A DNA stretch of 64,000 bases from Pleurocapsa sp. PCC 7327. GTDB taxonomy: Bacteria; Cyanobacteriota; Cyanobacteriia; Cyanobacteriales; Microcystaceae. This document shows, piece after piece, positions 1-8,184 of this stretch. Position 1 is the first letter of the stretch. Each line of letters begins with the position of its first letter. The position numbers were made by a program, and so were the translations under genes. The stretch is from the NCBI RefSeq assembly GCF_000317025.1, contig NC_019689.1, positions 4,046,024 through 4,110,023 of the forward strand, read 5' to 3'. Below the pieces are notes generated by a model that saw nothing but the letters and a program-made list of their open reading frames with translations, did not search any database and was not told the origin of the DNA.

Positions 1-49
1 GATCTGCTTGTGTAACCTCGTAAGATAAGTTACCTACAAAAATAGACAT
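1..49 (-). CDS. RRM-type RNA-binding protein, N-terminus only
   Basis: The first 16 codons of a minus-strand gene leave the window at base 1. They read MSIFVGNLSYEVTQAD, the typical start of the small cyanobacterial Rbp proteins: one RRM whose first beta strand carries RNP2 (here IFVGNL). These proteins bind RNA and are often cold-induced. A strong ribosome binding site (AGGAGA) lies 6 bases upstream of the ATG at 47-49. The rest of the RRM and any glycine-rich tail lie outside, so the subtype cannot be named. Confidence 0.8.
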   Translation of the reverse strand, partial: MSIFVGNLSYEVTQAD

Positions 50-270
50 AGATTGTCTCCTAGATCGGAAGGTGTGTAGAGATTGAGATTTCGGAGAGAA
101 TCCTGCCAAGACTAAATCAGAAAAACCTGTCAATACTAATAACAAACTCTGCTACCGATATTTTTCTCAATTGATATTATCATCATAGCACTAAATTTTT
201 GTTTTGCTCCTGAGCGTAAACATCAAGAATTTTCTGGCGTAAATCAATCGAATTACAATCCAGGCTCTAA

Positions 271-458
271 GAGGACATCCCAAAAGTCCATTTTGTCATT
301 TCCAGTGCAGTAAAACGTAACGAAGAATCTCTGTTTGGAGTTGGTCTACTCAGATGTTTCGCTTCGCGATCGCTACGCTCAACATGACGAAGTGCTTTTC
401 AGGCTCCGCCGTCTCGCGGCGGAGTACCTTGCACCTTCTATACTTCTGGGACAACCTC
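271..458 (-). mobile_element. MITE copy A (complete)
   Basis: A 188-bp non-coding element with imperfect inverted ends, GAGGACATCCCAAAAGT on the left and the complement of GAGGTTGTCCCAGAAGT on the right. Both sides are flanked by TAA, a likely target duplication. Its interior matches the copy at 44512-44673 read in reverse, plus an extra hairpin (CTCCGCCG / CGGCGGAG) near 405-425. No reading frame is present, so it would need a transposase supplied in trans. Confidence 0.75.
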
Positions 459-465
459 TAAACAA

Positions 466-678
466 CGTACTTGGCAACTAGAAAAAGCAAAAGAAATTTT
501 GCTTGGCTAGCGATCGCTCCAAACTCCAATCGTACTGGCACGTAATTTAGGCAGAACGGGACAATCTATTGAGGTAAAAACTCTCGCTCGGTTAACCAAA
601 GAAGATGTCAACTTGCAAACAAAAGTTAAGCGATCGAAGCGCCCAAAAACTTCGAGGCAAGATTTTATATCGTTTTGA
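466..678 (+). pseudogene. Decayed C-terminal fragment resembling precorrin-3B C17-methyltransferase (CobJ)
   Basis: Frame 1 reads RTWQLEKAKEILLG, an in-frame TAG at 508-510 that lies just before a HIP1-like site, then TPIVLARNLGRTGQSIEVKT and a basic tail to TGA at 676-678. The pattern RxWQLxKAxEILL...QTPxVxxRNLGRxGxxxxxxTL is the end of the CobJ/CbiH family of cobalamin-pathway methyltransferases. Everything upstream is missing: the fragment begins 7 bases after the right end of MITE copy A. No start codon or ribosome binding site is seen. The assignment rests on family memory, so it is moderately sure. Confidence 0.5.
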
Positions 679-680
679 TA

Positions 681-2078
681 TTATACGGCTTGGGAAAACC
701 GATCGCTTTGCTGAGTCCTAAGATAGATATCGAACACGGATGCAATGTTTCTAATCAGCAACCGTCCCGCCGGAGTCACTCGAATGAGATCGCCTCTGAG
801 TTCGAGCAACCCGTCTGCCTCTAGCAAGCGTAAATTATACCGTTCTTTCAAGAAATACTCTTTCCAGTCGAGGTCAAAGCCGAGATGATATTTGTCTTCA
901 ATATCATCTGGTGAAAGCTGAAATTGACACATTAACTCCATAATCGCGGTTCGACGAATGATGTCGTCTCGACTGAGAGTGACTCCCCTTTCGATTGGTA
1001 ATTCTTGTGCGTCGATCGCTCGATCGTATCGCTTTAACCGTTTATGGTTTTGCACGTAAACATCTTGCAACATACTAATGGAAGTCATGCCAAAACCAAG
1101 TAAATCGGATTCTGGCTGGGTGGTGTATCCTTGAAAGTTGCGATGCAATTGCCCGTTTCGCTGGGCGATCGCTAGTTCGTCATTGGGTTTGGCAAAATGA
1201 TCCATGCCAATGAATACGTAACCATTCCCAGTCAATTCCTCAATGGTCATTTTGAGAATATTCAGCTTTTCGGCAGACTGTGGCAAAGCTTCTTGAGGAA
1301 TGCGCCGTTGAATGGGTTTCATCCAAGGCACGTAAGCAAAATTAAAGACGGCAATGCGATCGGGATCGAGGTCAATCGTCTTACGAACCGTGTCCTTAAA
1401 TGTCTCTAAGGTTTGATAGGGTAACCCATAGATTAAATCGACGTTGACACTCTCAAATCCTGCTGAACGAATCCAATCCATTGCCCCAAACAACATTGCT
1501 TCTGGTTGAATGCGGTTGACGGCTTGTTGCACTCTGGGATTAAAGTCTTGAATCCCGAAACTAATGCGGTTAAATCCTAAGTTTCTTAAAAAGAGGATAT
1601 AGTCTTTGTCTAAAAAACGAGGATTAACCTCGATGGAAACTTCGGCGTTGGGAGCGAATTGAAAATATTGATTCAATGTCGTCCAAAGGGCTTCAATCTG
1701 TTTCAAGGAAAGGTAATTGGGCGTACCGCCACCCCAATGAAGTTGGCAAACTTGGCGATCGCGATCCACGAGAGTGGCCATTTGTTGAATATGGCGACTG
1801 ATGTAATTGAGATAAAGCTCCGCTATCTGCTTGCGTTGGGTAATAACCGTATTGCAACCACAGAAATAGCAGGCGGTCTCGCAAAAGGGAATATGACAGT
1901 AAAGCGATAGAGGTGTCTTTTTGCGATTCCCCACAGCGATCGCCGCTCTAAAATCAATTTCTTCAAAGGCTTCTTTCAGTTCCGTTGCGGGTGGGTAGCT
2001 AGTATATCGCGGCAAGGGGCGATCGTATTTTCTCAGTAAATTTGGCTCGAATTCGACGACTTGGGATAGCAGTTTCAT
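681..2078 (-). CDS. hemN: Oxygen-independent coproporphyrinogen III oxidase
   Basis: This radical-SAM enzyme converts coproporphyrinogen III to protoporphyrinogen IX without O2, in the heme and chlorophyll pathway. At 465 aa it has the usual HemN length. The cluster-binding motif CHIPFCETACYFCGC lies at residues 61-75 (C66, C70 and C73 as CxxxCxxC), followed by the glycine-rich SAM motif GGGTPNYLS near 116 and a HemN C-terminal domain. It is the last gene of a minus-strand group downstream of heme oxygenase (6-bp gap) and hemF. In Synechocystis a similar cluster is induced under low oxygen. Here hemN sits beside the O2-dependent isoenzyme HemF. Confidence 0.93.
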   Translation of the reverse strand: MKLLSQVVEFEPNLLRKYDRPLPRYTSYPPATELKEAFEEIDFRAAIAVGNRKKTPLSLYCHIPFCETACYFCGCNTVITQRKQIAELYLNYISRHIQQMATLVDRDRQVCQLHWGGGTPNYLSLKQIEALWTTLNQYFQFAPNAEVSIEVNPRFLDKDYILFLRNLGFNRISFGIQDFNPRVQQAVNRIQPEAMLFGAMDWIRSAGFESVNVDLIYGLPYQTLETFKDTVRKTIDLDPDRIAVFNFAYVPWMKPIQRRIPQEALPQSAEKLNILKMTIEELTGNGYVFIGMDHFAKPNDELAIAQRNGQLHRNFQGYTTQPESDLLGFGMTSISMLQDVYVQNHKRLKRYDRAIDAQELPIERGVTLSRDDIIRRTAIMELMCQFQLSPDDIEDKYHLGFDLDWKEYFLKERYNLRLLEADGLLELRGDLIRVTPAGRLLIRNIASVFDIYLRTQQSDRFSQAV

Positions 2079-2084
2079 GTTCTC

Positions 2085-2837
2085 CTATTCGGCTTTAACA
2101 AGTTCAACTGATGTATTACCCGGCGAACGCTCCGTACTACCTGGCTTGTCTTGACGGGTGAGTAGCTCGAAAATGCGATCGCCAATAGCAGCTTTCACCT
2201 CCGGTTCTAGTTCGCGAACCACGTCGCGATTCAGTTCAAAGGCATAGTTTGCCTCGTCCACAATCTTTTGAGCTAAAGTATCATCAACGGGTAAGGAATC
2301 TAAAGTATCGCGGTATTTCTCCTTAAAAGCGCGTTTTGCTGCGACGGTTGGCAGGCGATCGAATTCATAAAATGCCGTTCCCTCGCCTGCTGGCAAATTC
2401 ATCGCCGAACGGACAATATTTTTCAATGCCTGACCACCAGAAAGATCGCCCATATACCTAACATAGGCATGGGCGATGAGAAGTACGGGTTCCGTTTTAG
2501 CAACCTGACGAATGCGAGCAACATAATCTTGACCGACTTGAGAGGGAGCAATTTGCTCTCGCCAGTTTTCGCCGTAGTAAAAAGCCAAGTCTTTCTCCAG
2601 ATTTTCTTTGCGATTCAGTTCGGGGAAATAAAGCAAACCGACGACAGGATGATGGCGATGGCGATGGAACTCTTCTTCTATGGCGCTGTAGACGAAATAC
2701 AAATTGGCGATGAGCTTGCGGAAGGGTTCTTTTTCGACAATGCCTTTGAGAAAACATTTCATAAAGGCTGTATTTTCCGCCATTGTATGAGACTGTTTCG
2801 TTCCTTCCCGTAACTTGTTGGCTAAATGACTACTCAT
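2085..2837 (-). CDS. Heme oxygenase (biliverdin-forming)
   Basis: It opens heme to biliverdin IXalpha using O2 and ferredoxin, the first step towards phycobilins. The 250-aa protein shows the proximal-heme His region TKQSHTMAEN (H17) and the distal-helix signature YMGDLSGGQ. The ATG at 2835-2837 was chosen because it is preceded by GAGGAA and matches the family N-terminus; the frame is open further upstream but without a good start. The context, between hemF and hemN and near acsF, matches the low-oxygen isoform (HO2) cluster of Synechocystis, but the isoform cannot be decided from sequence alone. Its N-terminal 13 residues recur on the neighbouring HemF. Confidence 0.92.
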   Translation of the reverse strand: MSSHLANKLREGTKQSHTMAENTAFMKCFLKGIVEKEPFRKLIANLYFVYSAIEEEFHRHRHHPVVGLLYFPELNRKENLEKDLAFYYGENWREQIAPSQVGQDYVARIRQVAKTEPVLLIAHAYVRYMGDLSGGQALKNIVRSAMNLPAGEGTAFYEFDRLPTVAAKRAFKEKYRDTLDSLPVDDTLAQKIVDEANYAFELNRDVVRELEPEVKAAIGDRIFELLTRQDKPGSTERSPGNTSVELVKAE

Positions 2838-2949
2838 AGTAAATTCCTCATGGCTAAAGAAAGATGGATGTAGCGATCGCGCTCTTATATCAAGTCCGAG
2901 CAAACAGTTATGAATAACTGGTAAACACTTGGACGCACGAAAAGCGAAT

Positions 2950-3996
2950 TTAAATCGACCAGTCTTCAACAGACCAATTGACCCAATCTTGGGGTTTGAG
3001 AAAGACTTCGTACAGTTGTGCTTCCGGCGTTCCGGGTTGGGGTTGGTAATTATATTCCCATCGCGCTAGCGGCGGCAGGGACATCAAAATCGATTCCGTT
3101 CGTCCGTTGGTTTGCAAGCCAAAAACCGTGCCGCGATCGTAAACGAGATTAAACTCTACATAGCGTCCCCGACGGTAAAGTTGGAACTGACGCTCGCGAT
3201 CGCTATACTGGGTGTCTTGCCGCCGCTCTACAATTGGCAGATAGGCTGGCAAAAAAGCGCGACCGCAACTTTGAACGAAAGCAAATAGCTCCTCCCAACT
3301 GCGAGGAATCGTCCCAACTTGACGGCTATAAATAGCTGCCTCACCCTCTGGGTCGGGTCCGCAATAGAGCTTCCCGCGAGCATCCTGATAATCAAAAAAG
3401 ATACCTCCAACTCCTCGCGCTTCCTGGCGGTGTTTTAAGTAAAAATATTCATCGCACCAGCGTTTAAAAGCGGGATAGTATTCGAGGTGGTGAGCGTCAC
3501 AAGCGTTCTTAATCGTAGAATGGAAGTGAATGACATCCTCGACAAAGGGATAGTAAGGCGTTAAATCTACGCCACCCCCAAACCACCAAATCGGTCCTGC
3601 CTCAAAGTAGCGGTAGTTGAGATGTACGGTGGGAACGTAGGGATTTCGGGGGTGGAGAACCATCGAAGTTCCGGTGGCATAGAAGTTATGTCCTGCCGCC
3701 TCTGGACGCTGAGCGAGAATAGAAGCGGGAAGACTATCTCCCCAAACCTCAGAAAAGTTTACCCCGCCTTGTTCAAATACTCGACCGTCTCGAATAACGC
3801 GGGTACGTCCGCCCCCACCTTCTGCTCGTTCCCAGTTATCTTCTTGAAAGCGTGCTTTACCGTCGAGTTGCTGTAGCGCTTGGCAGATTTCGTCTTGTAA
3901 GTCCTGTACGAACTGCTTGGCTTTCTGACGAGAATAGGCAGAAGGATATGCTGGTGGGGTTTGTTCCCTAAGTTGATTGGCTAAATGACTGTTCAT
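2950..3996 (-). CDS. hemF: Oxygen-dependent coproporphyrinogen III oxidase
   Basis: HemF performs the same step as HemN but with O2 and no iron-sulfur cluster. The 348-aa protein carries the family blocks [41 protein letters not shown] and the region around the conserved substrate-binding His residues. It ends 113 bp upstream of the heme oxygenase start. Oddity: the N-terminal leader [13 protein letters not shown] is not the usual HemF start and is 10/13 identical to the start of the adjacent heme oxygenase (MSSHLANKLREGT). This suggests the 5' end was replaced by, or fused to, a duplicated heme-oxygenase start. Confidence 0.93.
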   Translation of the reverse strand: MNSHLANQLREQTPPAYPSAYSRQKAKQFVQDLQDEICQALQQLDGKARFQEDNWERAEGGGGRTRVIRDGRVFEQGGVNFSEVWGDSLPASILAQRPEAAGHNFYATGTSMVLHPRNPYVPTVHLNYRYFEAGPIWWFGGGVDLTPYYPFVEDVIHFHSTIKNACDAHHLEYYPAFKRWCDEYFYLKHRQEARGVGGIFFDYQDARGKLYCGPDPEGEAAIYSRQVGTIPRSWEELFAFVQSCGRAFLPAYLPIVERRQDTQYSDRERQFQLYRRGRYVEFNLVYDRGTVFGLQTNGRTESILMSLPPLARWEYNYQPQPGTPEAQLYEVFLKPQDWVNWSVEDWSI

Positions 3997-4093
3997 TTTT
4001 CTATTTCTGTTTAGTTTTTACGCTTAATAACCATCGCTTAATAACTATATAGATATATAGACTTTAATCCAATCTAGATTTTTCAAAACTTAA

Positions 4094-4109
4094 TAATTGG
4101 AGTCAATTA
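4094..4109. promoter_or_regulatory. Candidate operator in the hemF/acsF divergent promoter
   Basis: The 164-bp gap between the divergent hemF and acsF genes is AT-rich and contains the inverted repeat TAATTG-N4-CAATTA. A second, weaker near-palindrome (CTATATAGATATATAG) lies near 4044-4059. In Synechocystis the comparable chlAII-ho2-hemN cluster is activated by the MarR-type regulator ChlR, so a shared control site here is expected. Which repeat is bound, if any, is inference. Confidence 0.35.
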
Positions 4110-4160
4110 CACTTTTATATTTATAATTTCATATAGCTATTTAGTTAAGTAATTGCACTT

Positions 4161-5237
4161 ATGGTCAATACCTTATCAAAACCCGCCACAGAAGAACCCA
4201 AGTCCAATCCTCAAGCCCTTATTCAGGAAACAATTCTCGCGCCTCGGTTTTATACGACAGACTTTGAAGCCGCAGCCAACTTCGATCTTTCCCTTCAGGA
4301 AACCGCGCTCAAGGCGATGCTAGATGAGATGCGAACTGACTACAACCGCCGCCATTTCGTTCGCGATGAAGCATTTGAGCAAACTTGGGACGATCTTGAC
4401 GAAGAAACGCGCAACTCTTTTATCGATTACCTGGAACGCTCCTGTGTCTCAGAATTTTCTGGTTTTCTGCTGTTCAAAGAGTTATCTCGCTCTCTCAAAC
4501 AGCGCAATCCCCTGCTGGCAGAAATTTTTCACCTGATGGCGCGGGATGAGGCTCGTCATGCGGGATTCCTCAATAAGGCGATGGGTGACTTTAACCGCTC
4601 TTTAGACTTAGCACGACTGACCAAAACTCGTACCTATACGTTCTTTCCGCTGGAGTGGGTGATTTATACGGTTTACCTGTCCGAAAAAATTGGCTACTGG
4701 CGCTACATTATTATTTACCGTCACCTAGAAAAGCATCCAGAGCATCAGTTTTATCCATTATTTCGTTATTTTGAGAGTTGGTGTCAGGATGAAAATCGTC
4801 ACGGAGATATTTTCAAGGCACTGCTGCGATCGCAACCCAAACTTTGGAACAATTGGAAAGCTAGACTCTGGAGCCGATTTTTCCTATTATCCGTCTTTGC
4901 CACCCACAGTCTAACCGTCCAAGAACGAGCAGGCTTCTATCATTCACTAGGACTCGACGCGACCGAGTTTGACGAGCAAGTGATTCGCAAAACCAATGAA
5001 ACTGCGGCACGAGCATTCCCCGCTGTCTTAAATGTTGACCATCCTGAATTTTTCCCGCGCATGCAACGGTGTGCAAAGCGAAATCTTAAACTAAAAGCGA
5101 TTAGCGAGAATAACTTCCCTAAGGTAGTTAAGTTTTTGCAAAAACTTCCTTTATTAGGAGGAATTTTCTGGGATTTGTTTCGTCTTTACCTGATTAAACC
5201 CATTGATGCTGAAGCTTTGCGGGGAACGGTGCGTTGA
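4161..5237 (+). CDS. acsF: Mg-protoporphyrin IX monomethyl ester oxidative cyclase (aerobic)
   Basis: This diiron enzyme builds the isocyclic E ring of chlorophyll using O2. The 358-aa protein has the ferritin-like diiron ligands seen as FKELSR, the motif ARDEARHAGF and ENRHGD, matching the AcsF/ChlA family over its whole length. It starts with an ATG at 4161 and is divergent from hemF. Cyanobacteria often carry two copies: one aerobic, and one (ChlAII) for micro-oxic conditions grouped with ho2 and hemN. The neighbourhood points to the ChlAII type. It is followed by IS605 debris, so it may mark a former cluster boundary. Confidence 0.93.
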   Translation: MVNTLSKPATEEPKSNPQALIQETILAPRFYTTDFEAAANFDLSLQETALKAMLDEMRTDYNRRHFVRDEAFEQTWDDLDEETRNSFIDYLERSCVSEFSGFLLFKELSRSLKQRNPLLAEIFHLMARDEARHAGFLNKAMGDFNRSLDLARLTKTRTYTFFPLEWVIYTVYLSEKIGYWRYIIIYRHLEKHPEHQFYPLFRYFESWCQDENRHGDIFKALLRSQPKLWNNWKARLWSRFFLLSVFATHSLTVQERAGFYHSLGLDATEFDEQVIRKTNETAARAFPAVLNVDHPEFFPRMQRCAKRNLKLKAISENNFPKVVKFLQKLPLLGGIFWDLFRLYLIKPIDAEALRGTVR

Positions 5238-5332
5238 AAACATAAGATAGGCTCTTATTTAACTTTACGAGCCGTGATGGGTAAAGCCCCTGAATTCTAT
5301 TCAGGGGATATAAGCGAACAGGATGAATTTAT

Positions 5333-5734
5333 TCATCCATGATGGGGGTCATTAATGTATTCCAAAACTTTCTGAGTACTAATTTTTCCAGTCGTATCAA
5401 ACATATAAGAGTGCGTCCACAAGCTAGGCAATCTTAACAATTCTGGAAACTCTTGTCTTAGTATTCGTGACGATCTCCCCTTAAAAGCTTTAACTACTTG
5501 AGAGATTGAATGATGCGGATCGTATTCAACTAATAAATGGATGTAAGCTGGAGCAACTTCTAATGCCTTGATAATCCATTTCTTGTCATTGGCAACAGAC
5601 TGGAATATCTCAATACATCGAAGCTTCAAGGGTTCATTGCTAGCAAAAACCCTTCTACGTCTACACGGTATCCAAACCAAATGAACAGTAGCTAATCCAA
5701 CAGCGTGATTGTAGTGATTATCAACAGTTCTCAT
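5333..5734 (-). CDS. tnpA: IS200/IS605 TnpA (Y1 transposase), catalytic motif altered
   Basis: The 133-aa protein aligns along the family: VHLVWIPCRRRRVF near the start, a central VAPAYIHLLVEYDP, the FKGRSS block, LWTHSYMFDTTG, and a C-terminal tyrosine helix (KVLEYINDP) holding the nucleophile. The active site normally has an HUH pair (His-x-His, usually DHVH). Here it reads AYIH, so the first His is a Tyr and metal binding should fail. The protein is otherwise full length. It is probably inactive or a very recent casualty. Confidence 0.85.
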   Translation of the reverse strand: MRTVDNHYNHAVGLATVHLVWIPCRRRRVFASNEPLKLRCIEIFQSVANDKKWIIKALEVAPAYIHLLVEYDPHHSISQVVKAFKGRSSRILRQEFPELLRLPSLWTHSYMFDTTGKISTQKVLEYINDPHHG

Positions 5735-5780
5735 GTAGATGATTATTGATTATCTACATAACTAATGGTATCATACCCCT

Positions 5781-5958
5781 ATGAAGACACTGAAGTTTAG
5801 AGCTTCTATCAACACAAGCGGAACAGATACCTTAAGCGAATGATTAATGCGGCTGGGGGAATCTACAACCATTGTATTGCTCTCCACAAACGCTACTACC
5901 CTATGTGGGGCAAGCACTTAAACTGCTCAAAACTTCAGTCTCATATTGGAATGGCACT
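5781..5958 (+). pseudogene. tnpB fragment (IS605), frameshifted and truncated
   Basis: An ATG at 5781 opens MKTLKFR. After a one-base frame change the reading continues as FYQHKRNRYLKRM, then GGIYNHCIALHKRYYPMWGK, the N-terminal region of TnpB RNA-guided nucleases. The reading stops where the IS4-type element begins. No RuvC or zinc-finger part remains, so this is only a start. Confidence 0.75.
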
Positions 5959-7530
5959 AAGATAAGGGGAACGCCTTGCGCAATCAACATCGCAGACTTT
6001 GTAAGTGCTGAAGTTAGAATGCGTCGCGCGTGCAATGACGATCCAAAATGTTTTCAATTGGGAGAAAAAGCTTTCAAGCCCGTAAAATACTTTTTTGGAA
6101 CTTGAAAGCCAATTGGAATAATAATATTGTGACAAATCGTGTCAGAATTCTTCAAGAAAAATTTAGGCAGAGTCTGGGACTACCGTTTGAGAATTTATTG
6201 CCGTCATGGGAGATTCAAAAAGTTATCGATGAATTAAAAGTTAAATATCGTCGGCGATTATTTGACCCAATAGTAACTCTGTGGACTTTTCTCTCTCAGG
6301 TTTTAGATGTTGACAAAAGTTGCCACAATGCAGTGAGCCGAGTGATTGCTTATTTAGCTAATCAAAGAGTAGAAATTCCTAGCTCGGATACGAGTGCTTA
6401 TTGTCAAGCACGGTCTAGATTACCAGAAAATCTCTTAGAAAAACTTTTTGGTTCTACGGCACAAAGTTTAGAAGAAAAAGTGACAACCCAATATTTGTGG
6501 TGCGCTCGCCATGTAAAAGTGATAGATGGAGCTAGCGTGTCGATGCCTGATACGATTGAAAATCAGAAATCTTACCCTCAACCGAGTAGTCAAAAACTAG
6601 GGTGTGGTTTTCCAATCGCGAAAATTGGTGTGAGATTTAGCCTCGCTACGGGTGCGGCTATTGCTTTAGTCATCGATGTTCTCAACACTCACGCTCTGAA
6701 ATTAGCCAGAAAATTGTATCAATTTCTCAAGCCTAATGACATACTTTTAGGCGATCGCGCTTTTTGTGCCTATGCGGATTTGGTGACTCTAATGAACCTT
6801 AAGTGTGATGCAGTATTCCGTAAACATCAGTCCCGCCAGATGTCCATGCGTAGAGGAAAACTTTTTGGAGACTGTGACAAACTTGTAATTTGGCATAAAC
6901 CTAAAAAATGCCCCAATGGATTAAGTGAAGAGGAATTTTTGGCTCTGCCTGAAACTTTGATTGTCCGAGAAATTTCTTACTACATTTTTATTCCTGGATT
7001 TCGGACTTCATCTGTTAGCTTAATCACAACTTTACTGGATACAGAAACTTATCCTACATTAGAACTTGTTAAACTTTACGATTGCCGATGGGATGTTGAA
7101 GTAAATTTAAAACATCTGAAAACTACTTTGGGCATGGAAGTTTTACGAGGTAAAACTCCCGCTATGGTAGGTAAAGAACTTTATGTTTATTTGCTTGCCT
7201 ACAATTTGTTACGTACCTTAATGTGGGAATCTGGTACGACTTACGGTGTGCCACCAGTACGCTTATCATTACAAGGAACTCGTCATCACTTGCATAATTT
7301 TATTCCTCAATTATTAGCTGCTTCATCCGCACAACTTCATCAAATTTATCGGACTTTACTAAAAGTTGTTGTTCACAAGTCGGTGAGCGATCGCCCCGGC
7401 AGAAGTGAACCAAGAGTTCGTAAACGTCGCCCTAAAGCTTATCCTTTGATGAAGCAGCCTAGACATCAGTACGCCGAACAATGGCAAACTGCTTGAATGA
7501 TAAGTGTTTCCACTTATCTTAGTGCCATTC
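5949..7530 (+). mobile_element. IS4-family insertion sequence, complete
   Basis: The terminal inverted repeats are clear: GAATGGCACTAAGATAAG at 5949-5966, and its exact complement ending at 7530; after one mismatch the match continues with GGAA. One intact transposase lies between. The flanks are unrelated (tnpB on the left, an ABC transporter on the right) and no target duplication is evident. The element therefore probably sits at a deletion or recombination junction. Confidence 0.88.
6048..7496 (+). CDS. IS4-family DDE transposase
   Basis: A 482-aa transposase (440-aa core if the GTG at 6129 is the true start, giving VTNRVRILQEKFRQ). The three catalytic positions of the IS4 DDE family are visible: Asp in KVIDGASVSM, Asp in LLGDRAFCAY, and the Y/R-x-E block around DCRWDVEVNLKHLKTTLGM. 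It has an N-terminal DUF4372-like region and a basic C-terminus. The frame is intact and bounded by matching inverted repeats, so it may be active. Confidence 0.9.
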   Translation: MFSIGRKSFQARKILFWNLKANWNNNIVTNRVRILQEKFRQSLGLPFENLLPSWEIQKVIDELKVKYRRRLFDPIVTLWTFLSQVLDVDKSCHNAVSRVIAYLANQRVEIPSSDTSAYCQARSRLPENLLEKLFGSTAQSLEEKVTTQYLWCARHVKVIDGASVSMPDTIENQKSYPQPSSQKLGCGFPIAKIGVRFSLATGAAIALVIDVLNTHALKLARKLYQFLKPNDILLGDRAFCAYADLVTLMNLKCDAVFRKHQSRQMSMRRGKLFGDCDKLVIWHKPKKCPNGLSEEEFLALPETLIVREISYYIFIPGFRTSSVSLITTLLDTETYPTLELVKLYDCRWDVEVNLKHLKTTLGMEVLRGKTPAMVGKELYVYLLAYNLLRTLMWESGTTYGVPPVRLSLQGTRHHLHNFIPQLLAASSAQLHQIYRTLLKVVVHKSVSDRPGRSEPRVRKRRPKAYPLMKQPRHQYAEQWQTA

Positions 7531-7531
7531 G

Positions 7532-8161
7532 GGTAAAGTCATTGCGCCGATCGGCAAATCTGGCTGTGGGAAAAGTACGCTAGTCAAATTAATTGCGGCT
7601 TTGTACGCGCCAAAATCTGGCAATATTCGCTTCGGGATTTATAATCAGCAAGACCTCTCCTTAGACTGTTTGCGGCAACAAGTGGTGTTAGTTCCCCAAG
7701 ACGTTCACTTTTGGGGTCGTTCGATCGTGGAAAACTTTCGCTTGGGATCTCCTTACCTGACGTTCGAGCAGATTGTCAAAGCTTGTCAGATTACTGGGGC
7801 AGATGAATTTATCAGTCAATTACCGGAGAAATACCAAACCGTTTTAGGGGAATTTGGTGCCAATCTCTCTGGCGGACAGCGGCAACGGCTAGCGATCGCG
7901 AAGGCGATTGTCAATGACCCGCCTATCCTGATTTTAGATGAATCGACTGGCGCTCTCGATCCGGTCAGCGAAGCAGAAGTGCTAAATAACTTATTGCGCC
8001 AAAGGCAGGGCAAAACCACCATTCTCATTTCTCACCGCCCCAGAGTCATGCAACGAGCCGATTGGATTGTCATGCTCGATCGCGGTCGCTTAAAACTACA
8101 AGGGTCAGTGGAGGCGTTATGTCAACAAACGGGAGATCACCTGGATTTCCTGATTCCTTGA
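7532..8161 (+). pseudogene. Type I secretion ABC transporter, C-terminal ATPase domain only
   Basis: Reading opens directly after the IS right end with GKVIAPIGKSGCGKSTLVK (Walker A), followed by a Q-loop (VPQDVHFWGRSI), the signature LSGGQRQRLAI, Walker B (ILILDEST) and the H-loop (ISHRP). This is the nucleotide-binding domain of an HlyB/peptidase-type ABC exporter. The membrane and any peptidase domains (normally 400 or more residues) are gone. A TTG at 7601 could start a short protein, but it would lack Walker A. The HlyD partner follows 23 bp later, so the pair was a type I secretion system now cut by the IS. Confidence 0.85.
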
Positions 8162-8184
8162 AGATTTCAGGAGTCAAAAGCGAG

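Larger units (their letters stand above)
5287..5958. mobile_element. IS200/IS605-family remnant
   Basis: The remnant contains a terminal hairpin (CCCCTGAAT-TCT-ATTCAGGGG, 5287-5307), a tnpA gene on the minus strand, and the first part of a divergent tnpB. The rest of tnpB and the other end were removed at the left boundary of the IS4-type element (5949). IS200/IS605 elements move as single strands and recognise such subterminal hairpins. This copy cannot be autonomous. Confidence 0.8.

Noticed and set aside
2469-2813. 114-aa plus-strand frame opposite heme oxygenase
   Set aside because: It lies fully antisense to a confident gene, and its sequence only mirrors the codon pattern of that gene.
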